From Megaustenia siamemsis (taxonomy: Eukaryota > Mollusca > Gastropoda > Stylommatophora > Ariophantidae): a stretch of 64,000 bases of DNA. Below the pieces are notes generated by a model, which was given only the letters and a program-made list of their open reading frames with translations, was not told where the DNA came from and made no database searches. This document shows positions 32,745 to 43,899 of the stretch, piece by piece (position 1 is the first letter of the stretch; each line of letters begins with the position of its first letter). The DNA lies in the NCBI GenBank assembly GCA_032433765.1, contig JAVIAB010000101.1:65319640-65383639 (forward strand), read 5' to 3'. The translations under genes and the position numbers were made by a program.

Positions 32745-33085
32745 ACAAGTAACAGTGAAGATGACTACGTTTACACATGACAAGTTACAAGAAAGATGAC
32801 TAGATTTACACATGACAAGTTACAAGAAAGATGACTAGATTTACACATGACAAGTTACAAGAAAGATGACTAGATTTACACATGACAAGTTACAAGAAAG
32901 ATGACTAGATTTACACATGACAAGTTACAAGAAAGATGACTAGATTTACACATGACAAGTTACAAGAAAGATGACTAGATTTACACATGAAAAGTTACAA
33001 GAAAGATGACTAGATTTACACATGACAAGTTACAAGAAAGATGACTAGATTTACACATGACAAGTTATAAGAAAGATGACTACGA
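32745..33085. repeat. Minisatellite, 35-bp unit, about 9 copies
   Basis: Unit contains ACAAGTTACAAGAAAGATG followed by ACTAGATTTACACATG. Starts of successive units are exactly 35 bp apart and the inner copies are almost identical. Only the edge copies differ (ACTACG in place of ACTAGA). No coding use is seen. Confidence 0.95.
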
Positions 33086-35497
33086 ACTTTTCTCAAGAAA
33101 ATGATGAACATGCTCTCTAGTCTTGTGTTCTGCACGACTCACCTCAGTATCAGTTTTGGCCTTCTCAGATCGGAATTGTCATGAATGTATAAAATCATAA
33201 AAGATAATGATGAATGAATACTAATGTTAAAATAAGGAAGATAAGAGAAAACATAAACATGCTACAGATGGATATTTTAGGCCAATTAGCCAAATATTTT
33301 GTACATGCTTTGTGTACATGTAAATAACAAGTTACTATATAGATGACTAGATATGCACATGAGAAAGGTACTCAATCTAATGATGCACTGAAATCAGGAA
33401 AGTTGACTAAAATGTGTGACCACTACATAATGGATCCAGAATGGATACACTTGACAATTAGATGAACATAAAGGTTAAGGAAAATGTGCATTATAAAACA
33501 ATAATGAATGCGGTATTAAGCCAGCAAATTGTATATATCAAGAAGTAACGTTGTAAGTCAATGAGTAACATTATATCTCATCAACACGTCTTATATCTCT
33601 AAGCAAAAACAATCATTTGTCTCCAATATTTTATGTCTTCAGTTTTTATTTTCAGTTCTATTGTTATTTTCTTGCCATGCTTGATTGCTAAATTGTTTAG
33701 TATTTTCTTTCACTGTTTACTACTTTGTCTCATTTTACTATATACTTTTCAAGTTACAATATTTTCAAGAATTTTCTCTTCTCATGACATGACCAAATAA
33801 GGTATAAGGTTTGTTTCTAATGTATATCACAAGTTGCCTTTATGCTCTGGTTTAATTACAACCACATCTCTATTGGCTTAAATGATCTTTTGGTAATCAT
33901 TTGTTCAATAGTTCATGGCATAAAAGTTGAAGAATAAAAAAAACTTGTCATTTATTGAAATAAATCTTAATATATAAACATCTTTCGCCAATTTGTGACT
34001 TATATCTATGTGCATAATAAATTAGCATATGATATTTTCAGTCATTTTATAGCATAAACATATGTGCAACAAAATTAAGTATTTAATCTTTAGTCTATCC
34101 AAAACATAGTTCTGTGACTACCAGAAATAGAGGCTCTACATCTGGAAGCACATAACATTTGTGGACAGTGTGTAATGCCATAATTAGAGAATATAATTTA
34201 GTGCAGTATATGTCACCTTAAAAAGTGAATGTATTCTTTTAGGCAGTGCATAACCTTTTAAAAAATGTTTAAAGCATGAGAATGGTATACAACATTTTAA
34301 ACAGTAACATCTTAGGGCAAAAAAAAATATTTTAACTCTCATTTGTCCCTCTCTTTCAGCACAAAGAAGCATCTTATACTAAACAATTCCATATGCATCT
34401 GATGCTACCAGTGTCAAACTTTACAGCTTATGACAAATCAAAGATCGAATTAAGTCAAATTTAGAATTGGATACAAATAACTTAGGTGAACAAAAACAAA
34501 CGAAAGTTAGAAACTAAATGATTAGAGACAAAGTCAGCGCAGACCCAGTCTTGAACTATGTGTAAGGACATGCAATAAATGAGAGAATATTGTTTGATTT
34601 CATATCATGCAAGCTATACATTAAAAAAAAATAAAAAGGACATAAGCCCAAAGATAGACAAACAGTAAGATAGAATTTAACATCATGAAACTCTACAACA
34701 GAGGTATGTGGTAATTGTTGAAGCTCTTGGTTGAGTAAGAGGTAGGAGTTTGTATCTTACATGACATTTGACGCAGAATAAGTGAAAATAAAGAAGAATC
34801 TTAGGGCCAATGTAATATCTAAATAGCCAATATTAAGAAAGTATAACATTTAAAGCAGTTGATACCATTTTTGAGCAGTTATCAATATTTTTACAAATTA
34901 ATACATTTTTAGGACAGTGCATGGCAATTTGAATAACAAGTATATTCTCAGAACTGTGTATAAAATCTTAAGTAGTGAATACAATATTAAGACACTATAC
35001 AACATCTCGGAAAATTATTACAATCTTAGAACAATATATGACATCTAGAATAATTAATAACAATCCAAGAACAGTATATAACATCTAGAATAATGAATAC
35101 AATCTTAGAACAATATATAACATATAAACTAGTGAATACAATTTTTGAGCAGTGTATATTATTTTACACAGTGAGCAAATTTGTGTCTACTTGCCTGTAT
35201 AACAGTGTTTGTTATTGTTGTTGTTGTTGTTTGTTGTGAATCTGACAGGCTTCTGATGTTTCGTTATCTTGTTGCTTCATAAATTCTATCTATAGTGACA
35301 CACACAACTCAAATCATAATTTCCGAACACGATAAACAAAGTCTTTATTGATGATATTTCTAACTGTTTTACAATGTCCCTGATTCACTCAAATGTGTTT
35401 ATTATATTCTCTTACATAACTGTATTACTTGACATAGCCGACAGGCGATAATTATTTGTCTAGTAAACTTCGGGATCGTATAGTGTTCTTTGTAATA
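33086..35497. repeat. AT-rich DNA with diffuse tandem repetition
   Basis: No gene seen. From about 34080 to 35180 a loose unit of 45-60 bp recurs (blocks such as CAATCTTAGAACA, TATATAACATCTAGAATAA, GCAGTGTATA). Similar words reappear near 39110-39170 and 40020-40160, suggesting a scattered old satellite. Confidence 0.5.
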
Positions 35498-36537
35498 CAG
35501 GGTGCTTTTAAAGTCGCAGTGCAGTGAATTTCTACTCTCGGAAGAAAAACGTCACCAGAAATGCGGTTAACTAATGCGTCACACAAATTGTAAAATATTC
35601 AAATATACTTGACTGCTATCGGCGAGCTTATAATGGGTAATGTTGGTATTAACACAATAAAGTGCCTAAAGCATATGTTGAAAATGTCCACCACGGGCCT
35701 CAAGACATGTCGTGATTCGTCTTTCCATATTTGCGAAAACCTTCAGAATAATGTCTGGTTATATTTGTTTAATCTTGTCTACTATTTCAGTCGTTAGGTC
35801 ATTAATTGTCTGCGGATTATTTTCATAAACTTTCCCCTTCAATGCCCCCACAGATAATAATCTGGGGGTGTTAGATCTGGTGAACGAGCAGGCCAGATTC
35901 CACGTGAAATAATGCGATTTGCAAATATGCTTTCTAAATAATTGAGTGTTGTTGTGGCTGTGTGTGCTGTTGCCCCATCCTGCTGAAACCAGGATTCCAT
36001 AATTTCCCGTTCTGTAAGGTGTGCTATGAACGGTTCCAGAATTAAAGTACGGAAACGTTCTGCATTTATTGTTTCATTAAAAATATAGGTCCTATTATCC
36101 GCATACGACTTATAGCGCACCACACTCAGACTTTTTGATCGTAAAGCGGCACTTGATGAAATTCATGGGGGTTTTCACTGCTCCACAGCCGATTGTTCTG
36201 ACTGTTCACATAACCGGATAAATGAAACCAGGCCTCATCAGTGAAAAAAGTGACGTCAAGGATGGCAGCGCCATGTTCATAAATAAAATTCTGAAACCAC
36301 ATGCAGTAGTTTAAACGGGATTCATAATCTCTTTCTTGGAGTTGAGACACTTCAGTTAATTTGTATGGACGATAGTGTAGTTCACTTCTTAAAACCTTGT
36401 GAACAGAACTCTTAGATATTTGCGCCTGTTGAGACAAGTGGTTTAAAGATGCATTTGGACTCATTGTAATTCTGTCTTGGAGTTCCATAATTTGGTCTTG
36501 TGAAATTGAAGGTCTTCCAGATCGGTGGGTGTTTCTT
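35498..36537 (-). pseudogene. Older Tc1/mariner-type transposon, frameshifted and truncated
   Basis: The minus strand encodes RNTHRSGRPS (linker with the GRPR-like motif), HKVLRSELHYRPYKL, FFTDEAWFHLSGYV, a frameshift near 36125, then SWFQQDGATAHTA and WPARSPDLTPPDYYLWGH. It is clearly related to the intact transposase next to it but divergent. The N-terminal third is missing, cut where the younger element begins. The left end has CAGGGTGCTTTTAAAGTCGC as a likely terminal repeat. Confidence 0.85.
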
Positions 36538-36539
36538 TA

Positions 36540-37828
36540 ATGACTGTGCATTATTTGAAAATCTAGTTGTTTCAATTTATTTATGTAAATCACGCATCAT
36601 GTACTGCTGTAGCTTGTTCCTTTTTCGGTAAAGTTAAACATATAACATCACTATTCACAAAAGGTATTCGAAATATCCACCACGTTTTAGTTGGCAAATG
36701 TTGATACGTTTTTTCATATTGTCAAAAACCTTACGCAGTATGGGCTGTGTAACATTATTAATGTTGTTGGCGATTGAAACCTGCAGCTCATCGAGTGTGT
36801 GGGGATTGTTTTCGTACACTTTTCCTTTCAGTTCACCCCAGAGATAGTAGTCCATGGGAGTAAGATCAGGAGACCGTGCAGGCCAAATTCCGCGAGAGAT
36901 TATACGATTAGCAAAAATTTCATATAAAAATTCCAGTGATTTTACAGCAGTGTGAGCAGTTGCGCCATCTTGTTGAAACCAAGCTTTTTCAATTTCTTTC
37001 TCTGAAAGCTGGGTTACGAATCGCTCCAGTATGTTAATCCTGTATCTTTCTAAATTTATTGTGTCATAGAAGAAAATTGGGCCGATTATCCGCTGACGAC
37101 TCATTGCACACCACACTCCTACTTTCTGATCGTGGAGAGGCACTGGGTGCAATGCATGTGGATTTTCATCACTCCAAAGACGATCATTCTGCCTATTCAC
37201 GTACCCAGACAAATGGAACCATGCTTCATCTGTGAAGAAAGTGAAATCAAGGATTTCCTCACCTTCTTGGGCTAGAAAATTCTCAAACCACATACAATAA
37301 TTAATTCTGGATTGGTGATCTAATTCTTTTAATTGAGGAACGACGGAAAATTTGTACGGATGTAACTTTAATTTTTTTTTCAGAACTCTATGAACAGTAC
37401 TGCTTGATTTGTGTACTTGTTGAGCCAGCTTTCTTATTGATTTGCCAGGACTCATTAGAATGCTGTCCTGGATGTTGAGAGATGTTACTTCAAGAACAGA
37501 TGGTCTACCAGGACGGCTAACATCATGTACACTACGGGTGTTTTGAAATTTGATTATTAAATTACTCACAGTATTTCGATGAGGCACTGGTGTATCAGGA
37601 AATCTATTCACAAATTGTTCAACAACCCCATTCGAATACTTGCCGCCGTTACGGAACACATGCTCCACTATAAATACTCTTTCTTCAATCGTTAACACCA
37701 TTGTAAGCCAGATCTATCATGTAGCAGTGATGTTTAAATGAACACGTAAATGGTGCTTGAACTATTACGTCATACATAGATAAAATTTAGGTGCGTAATT
37801 ATTTCAACAACAAAAAATGCACAGTCAT
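36540..37828 (-). mobile_element. Tc1/mariner-superfamily transposon, apparently intact
   Basis: Terminal inverted repeats ATGACTGTGCATT at both ends, each flanked by TA (36538-36539 and 37829-37830). It is 1,289 bp with a single transposase ORF, inserted beside or into the coding part of the older relative. Confidence 0.9.
36655..37701 (-). CDS. Mariner-like transposase, intact 348 residues
   Basis: Full-length for the superfamily. An N-terminal helix-turn-helix (about 1-55) precedes SRPGRPS (GRPR-like, near 63), and a second HTH with VHRVLKKKLKL. The catalytic triad is D158 (FFTDEAW), D245 (QQDGATAH) and D284 (TPMDYYLWG), with 38 residues between the last two. This differs from classical mariner (34) and from Tc1 (Glu third). 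The WPARSPDLTPMDYYLWG style is, as I recall, common in arthropod genomes, so horizontal transfer is possible but untested. No stop or frameshift is seen. Confidence 0.92.
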   Translation of the reverse strand: MVLTIEERVFIVEHVFRNGGKYSNGVVEQFVNRFPDTPVPHRNTVSNLIIKFQNTRSVHDVSRPGRPSVLEVTSLNIQDSILMSPGKSIRKLAQQVHKSSSTVHRVLKKKLKLHPYKFSVVPQLKELDHQSRINYCMWFENFLAQEGEEILDFTFFTDEAWFHLSGYVNRQNDRLWSDENPHALHPVPLHDQKVGVWCAMSRQRIIGPIFFYDTINLERYRINILERFVTQLSEKEIEKAWFQQDGATAHTAVKSLEFLYEIFANRIISRGIWPARSPDLTPMDYYLWGELKGKVYENNPHTLDELQVSIANNINNVTQPILRKVFDNMKKRINICQLKRGGYFEYLL

Positions 37829-37830
37829 TA

Positions 37831-39235
37831 AAGAGACACTCTATATATGCATAATTCTACCTGATGATTCTGAGTAACTTGCTAGTATTCTGACTTGATC
37901 TCTAATTACACAGTTGGACTTCTTTCAACTATTATACTTAATAGTCCAAAACGTATCACAAAATCCTCTAACGAACTATCTAATTTGTCCAAGTCCTAAC
38001 TCTATCTTCTCTCAGAATGTTTCACTGAATGTCCGAAATCTGAATGTCTGAAACCTGAATATTGACTGAGTCTGGCTGAGTACTGACTGAGTGGTGCTGA
38101 GTCTAAGTCTCCGTGTCTCTGAATGTTCCATCTCTCTGAATGTTTCTCTGAATGTAATCCCTGAATGTAATTTTTTTTTTCAAGTCGTCATGGCTTTATA
38201 ATGTCCGTCTAGCCACACCCACCTGGCTAAGGCATCATGGGAATCTATCTATACATGTCTTATCATTCCTCTGTCTACCATCAGTATTTTGCTAGCTCCT
38301 CCTTTTTAAGTATGTCCATAGTCTTATAGCTATAGAAGTCCAGTCGAAACCTGTCAATCTTCCTAAGTATCTACCCTCACAATTAAAGCTTACGGCGATT
38401 CGTTTAATCCCCTAGTCAGAGAGACTCAAAGCGTTACTCACCGCTGAACATAAAGAGGTCTTTTGATTACGCCTTTATGCGACTTAACTCCGAATGTTTC
38501 TATTGTTTATCAGTGAGAGCTACCTTATATCAACAAGTGTCAGACATTCGTTTGTATTGGGATTATCGCTCCTGGCATCGCGTTACATAACTTCCTTTGG
38601 TCCGTGGCATTTGTTTTGACACCCTGCTCAGTTTAGACACCTGTCGTCTCTTGTTGACGGTTACGTCTTCGGCACCTGGCTTTGTTGACCCGACTTATGC
38701 TTGTTATTTTCTTTAAGTCTCCTTTTCATTCTATGTCGACCTCGGCTTATCCTTCCTCTCATTTTCGTTCTCGCATTCCTTTATTCTTTCTCTGACGTTC
38801 GTTCTATTCTCTCTATTCTTCCATTATCGTCCATGACTGAGTCACACTATCACACCTGATCCCTCTTTACTCGTTTTGAGAACCTTTAGGACATACATAT
38901 AAGTTGTTCATTTTCTTTATCCATTCTTGCATTCGATTTGCCAGTTTCTCATTTTTTAAAAAAAAGTATTTCTCCAATCCAGTTTTTGATGCCATCAATC
39001 CATTTTCTCTTCTGTTTACTTCCATGCCTTCCACAATTCTCTTTATTATAGTTTTGACCAAAATTTGTGGCATACCCATATCATGATTTATTTAAAATCA
39101 ATTTTTTGCTAGTGATGTACATAGTGAATACAATCTCAAGGCTGTGTATAATAAGACCTATACAAGAAAATATGTATTTGTATAGAAAAAAATTAACAAT
39201 ATGTACTAAATTACATACAGAGAAGTATCCATAAG
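37831..39235. other. Unassigned intergenic DNA
   Basis: No gene seen. Around 38000-38160 short words (CTGAATGT, CTGACTGAGT) recur without a fixed period. From 38600 to 38880 the plus strand is pyrimidine-rich. No frame of interest. Confidence 0.5.
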
Positions 39236-39239
39236 ATGG

Positions 39240-39895
39240 ATCTGTAATATGACACCAAAGGAGTGCATGGGTATTTACAGCACGCTCGGTAGATAGAGTA
39301 GCCAAAGAAGACAGTGGTGTGTACGTTATGACAATGAGTAGCATGATGCTGGAGGTGATGGCAGTGACGAGGGCATTCATCTAGTTAGAGTCACAAGACT
39401 GCACCCATGCTGAAATTTTATGTGATTCGATGAGCATGACAAGAAAAGTGGAGGCGGGCTCTGTACACAGGCAAAGGGTAGATTCAGTACAGAAGTAAAA
39501 AATACCTAGGGTCACCTTTTTTATGTCCCTGGACATGCGGAAGTATGCAGAAGTGAAAAAATAGACAGGTTGGCTAGCTGCACTGTTGTTGAAGACGGCC
39601 AACCAATGGATCGGGCAGACATCATCAATGCCCTCCGAGATGTGAGAAGAGCACAGAACTTTGACAACAATGAGTCCACATCACTGCTTTGGATGAATGA
39701 GATGGGAGTTAAGATGGGCACAGCCACAAATGAGGAACTTAGTAGGGGTATAAGAGGATGTATCAATCAACACAGAACTAAGTTGTCAGTCACTGGACAC
39801 AGTGGGTCTTGCTGAGGAGGGGATCTGAGCACTTATGGACATGTTCGGAGTGCAATGATGATGACCTGCAAATAACTCAAATAACGTTATAGCAA
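39240..39895 (+). mobile_element. I-clade LINE RNase H relic
   Basis: Plus-strand frames read VAKEDSGVYVMT, SSMMLEVMAVTRAF, ILCDSMSMTRKVEAG and FFYVPGHAEVCRSEKIDRLA, the order of an RNase H domain (acidic DSM block and VPGHA..DRLA). An open stretch to 39815 follows that includes RADIINALRDVRR. It resembles the LINE relics at 17280-17700 and 53110-53480 but is better preserved. Confidence 0.75.
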
Positions 39896-40163
39896 TACAG
39901 ATAAGTACATTGGTCGTGTGATCAGAATGGTAAAGGAAGACTCTTTACCTGGTCTTCATGTGGGCATTGGGTGGCTAAAGAAAACAAAAGATGTCATCCT
40001 TCATTTGCAGTGAATAACATATACAACATAAATTAGAAAATAACATTTTATGGCAATTTTAATAACATGCATAAGAAAAAAAAGCACCACAATTATTATT
40101 TCACACAAACTTTCAAATATCATGAAAAAAATAACAAACTTTGGCAGTTATTAACATTATCAG

Positions 40164-40500
40164 GAGCCATAATAGCTCAGTAGTTAGTGAACTGGACTAA
40201 AAAAGGACAAGAGATCGAGAGTTCTGGGTTCACACAACCCTAAATTGGTACCTGATTTTTTTCTGTGCAAGTAAAGTGTCACGGGTGTAATACCAATCAC
40301 ATTACCCCAAAAATCATGTGCCGAAAGTCAATAAAAATTAAGTCAATAAACGGGTATTACACCCATGACACTTTACTTGCACAGAAAAAAATCAGGTACC
40401 AATTTAGGGTTGTGTGAACCCAGAACTGTCGATCTCTTGTCCTTAACACGTTATTCCCTATACATCATTCTGCGTGTGCGTATTGGGGCTCTTTTTTTTT
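40164..40500 (+). mobile_element. SINE family 1 copy with an internal fold-back
   Basis: Plus-strand SINE from AGCCATAATAGCTCAGTAG to about 40340. Then an almost perfect inverted copy of its own 40206-40292 segment lies at 40356-40443, after which the normal SINE end (TTATTCCCTATACATCA to a T run) resumes. The transcript could form a long hairpin with a loop of about 63 bases. Confidence 0.85.
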
Positions 40501-41155
40501 TTACATTATCATAAAAAATATATATAATCAGAAAACTAATAACATACATCTTTTACAGTAGCATCTTTTAGCAATTAGTAGTAACATGCACCATTGACAA
40601 CATCCATTATAATTCAAATGATGTTTCAAACTATTAATTTGTCAGATTGGTTTGATAGCTGGGAAGTGCAGTTCCATGTGTAACTATGTCATTGCTGCAG
40701 CTTGATGATGGTTTATAAAGTATTTGTATCATGCAAATCTCTAAAGATGTATCAATATTTTTTTGGTATTTCATGATTTTTAATAAGAACTTAATCAACA
40801 TACAAAACCTGAAAACCTCAGGAGAAACATAGACGCCATACCTCCTCCTCCATACTTCAGTTGTGGTGAGATTTGGTTAAACATTTGACGTTGCACTTAT
40901 ATAAAAAAAAAAAAAAAAAACAAGACTGCTGACAGATAGTGTGGTGATGATAGACATGACAACCTGCAATACAAAATGATCATACTAAACCGGTGGGCTT
41001 TTTTCCAGTGTATTCTGCTTTAGTACTTCAAAGTCTGTTTCAATAATGTTACAGTGATTAATATGGGCTGACAGTTTGTCCCCAGCTACCTTTGGGATGA
41101 CATAGTTACAACTCCTCCAGGCATAAGTTTCTATTTCTACAAACTGAATTGCCAT
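40501..41155. other. AT-rich intergenic DNA, no gene seen
   Basis: Contains an A run near 40904-40920. No coding or repeat signature that I can support. Confidence 0.5.
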
Positions 41156-41159
41156 TCGA

Positions 41160-41940
41160 CTGTTCTACATGCAGTACTGAACTGTATAAACAATCCCTCT
41201 GACCGCTTTATTACAGTACAGAACTGTGCAAACTCTATGATTGATATTACAGTAATGAAATGTACAAACTCTCCGACTGCTTTATTACAGCACTGAACTG
41301 TACAAACAATCTCTCTGGCCTTTTTATTACAGTACTGAACTGTACAAGCAATCTCTCTGACTGCTTTATTACAGCACTGAACAGTACAAACAATCACTCT
41401 GACTGCTTTATTACAGTACTGAACAGTACAAATAATCTCTCTGACTGCTTTATTACATTACTGAACTGTACAAATAATCTCTCTGACTGCTTTATTTCAG
41501 CACTGAACAGTACAAACAATCACTCTGACTGCTTTATTATGGTACTGAACTGTACAAAATATCACTCTGACTGCTTTATTACAGCACTGAACTGTACAAA
41601 CAATCATTCTGGCATTTTTATTACGGTACTTAAATGTACAAATAATCTCTCTGACTGCTTTATTATGGTACTGAACTGTACAGAATATCTCTCTGACTGC
41701 TTTATTACAGCACTGAACTGTACAAATAATCTCTCTGACAGCTTTATTACAGTACTGAAATGTACAAATAATCGCTCTGACTGATTTATTACAGTATTGA
41801 ACTGCACAAATAATCTCTCTGATTGCATTATTACAGCACTGAACTGTACAAAAAATCTCTCTGACTGCTTTATTACAGTACTGAACTGTACAAACTTTCT
41901 GACTGCTTTATTACATTACTGAACTATGCAAGCTCCATAA
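41160..41940. repeat. Minisatellite, 42-bp unit, about 18 copies
   Basis: Unit carries CTGCTTTATTACAG, then CACTGAACTGTACAAA and CAATCTCTCTGA. Because 42 is a multiple of three, frames stay open on both strands. The longest (41260-41784) reads a 14-residue repeat, DCFITALNCTNNLS. One or two copies near 41240 and 41900 are shortened. I treat the frame as a by-product. Confidence 0.93.
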
Positions 41941-42284
41941 CTCTTCTTCATACCAGTGTATCCTGCACCAACTCTCTCATTTTACTTCCTGGTCTCCTGT
42001 AGCACCATGGTTGTCATTTCCTGGTGGTAAACAGAAAGAATTACATTTGTTAGTCTTTTTAAATCTAGAAGAATAGTAGGAAAATGACACAGGTCATACA
42101 CACAATGCTTTGTACAATATATTATTTACAATATATAGTATAATATATATATTTATACAAAATATACAATATACAAGTTGGACGAAACATAAACATCAAA
42201 AACATGCCATGGCCCTAAATTTAAGAAACTTAATACAAGATCAATAAAAAGAAAAACATTAATTTTGTAGTATACACTCACATA
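41941..42284. other. Intergenic DNA, no gene seen
   Basis: AT-rich, with ATATATACAATATA words at 42115-42180. Confidence 0.5.
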
Positions 42285-42500
42285 CTTGACAGTCATATTT
42301 ACATCAGCTGGTCAAGCTAGTGAAGATGTCAGTAGAAGGATAAATAAAGTTGGACTAATCTGAATATTTGAAAATCCATTCAATGCGATACAAAAATAAG
42401 TAAAGCATGTACATGTGCAAGCTGCATATTTTAACTATTCTTGAATGGATGTGAATGCTGGCAAACATGACAACATCAGGACTAACATCATTTCATGTAG
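42285..42500 (+). mobile_element. LINE relic
   Basis: One short frame reads FTSAGQASEDVSRRINKVGL, the conserved (G)S.ISxDG..S.DI..RI.KA block that follows the palm in many LINE RTs. Too short for finer placement. Confidence 0.5.
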
Positions 42501-42929
42501 CATGTCTGAAGCTCAACAGATAAGAATAAAAATTATAATTTTATACAAAAGTCATTAAGTATAAAACTTGACAACTTGTACAAAACATTGTGTGTATGAC
42601 CAATACCATTGTGTGTCTGGTATGTGGAGGGAGTGACTTTGAGAAGCCGCATGATGGTACTGACACAACAACAATATACATAGAAACCTGTGAAACAGTT
42701 TCCAACAAGATGGCAGCACACAAAAAACAGTCCTCCAACTAAGAGCATCAAAAGTGTTGTGACATTTTAGTAAGGCTTGTAACCTATAGAGATTAGGAAT
42801 TGGATGACAATTCAGAATGAGTTATACATAAGTGTATGAATGAGTTATACATAAGTGTATGAATGAGTTATATATAAGTGTATGAATGTACACATGAATG
42901 GAGAAGTTCAAAAATGGTGTCTCTAGGTT

Positions 42930-43440
42930 TGTGTATATCTCTCACCAAAGGGGTAATATGGACAGTCACAAAAGTCGTCATTGCAGCCATGCAGAACATT
43001 ACAAAAGAGAACAGACAAATACAGTCAAGGAGATGGCATTATTATTTGACATTAGTGTTGGAGCAACCCATCACATGACTCATGATAAGCTGAGGTTCTG
43101 AAAAGTATGTGCAAGGTGGGCATTCAAGTGAGTGACAACTAAATCACTCTATGCTCACCTGACCTTACATCACCAGATTTCCATGTCTTTAGACAGCTGA
43201 AGTATGCACAAGCAGAGCTAATTTCTGAAACGATGATGAGGTTGAGGCAGTGCTGCATGTGTATCAGCACACTGATCTGAAGGAATTTTTGTGTGGTATC
43301 TACGTGCTTGTCAAGCACTGACATAATGGCACTGAATAAGACTGGGACTGTTAAACAGTGATAATACAATAATTTCAGTATTTGCAATAAATACTTTGAA
43401 CAAAAATATATTGCTTTCTTTTGAAGGCACCTTGTATTAG
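42930..43440 (+). pseudogene. Mariner transposase relic, core deleted
   Basis: Plus-strand frames read KENRQIQVKEMALLF-like and ISVGATHHMTHDKLRF (N-terminal HTH side), then jump to LTSPDFHVF, the region around the last catalytic Asp of mariner, and a C-terminal FYADGF..-like end with many stops. The middle, with the first two Asp residues, is gone. It belongs to a different mariner group from the 36.5 kb element. Confidence 0.6.
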
Positions 43441-43890
43441 ATAAAACTAATTAGAATTGTCTTTTGTTTAAGATATAACAAAAAATATCAGTTCAAGAGA
43501 TGTAGCTAAGTAAAGATCACAGAGCTATAAGAGATAGACAATGGAGCTTGATAAGTCTTATGCTCAGAAGATGCCTAGTAGCAATCATAGACACTGTCAT
43601 GATGTCAGAAAATAGTGCAGTGATTAATATCAAAATAATTGTGTAAAACATAACTTTCTTATTATTTCCTTGACTTTTTAACAAATTCTAAAAGGCTTTT
43701 TGCCTTCATTTTAAGCTTATATATTAGATGTAATTTGATGTATCACTTTCATTCAATATAGAAATTCCTAAGGAGCTTCATAGAAAATGTATGAAAATAG
43801 CTGTCCAATCAAAAAGTATTACAGTAATCAGTTGCTGAGCACACTCATCTAAATATTATGATACACTGTATAAGGACAAACATTTGTGGT
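43441..43890. other. Intergenic DNA, no gene seen
   Basis: AT-rich sequence leading into the 50-bp satellite. Confidence 0.5.
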
Positions 43891-43899
43891 AACCATATC

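Noticed and set aside
32745..33085. CRISPR-like array of regular repeats
   Set aside because: There are no unique spacers between repeats. The whole 35-bp unit repeats, and the context is eukaryotic.
41260..41784. 174-codon frame as a repeat protein gene
   Set aside because: It follows from a 42-bp minisatellite unit lacking stops. The opposite strand is also open, and there is no promoter, splice or homology support.
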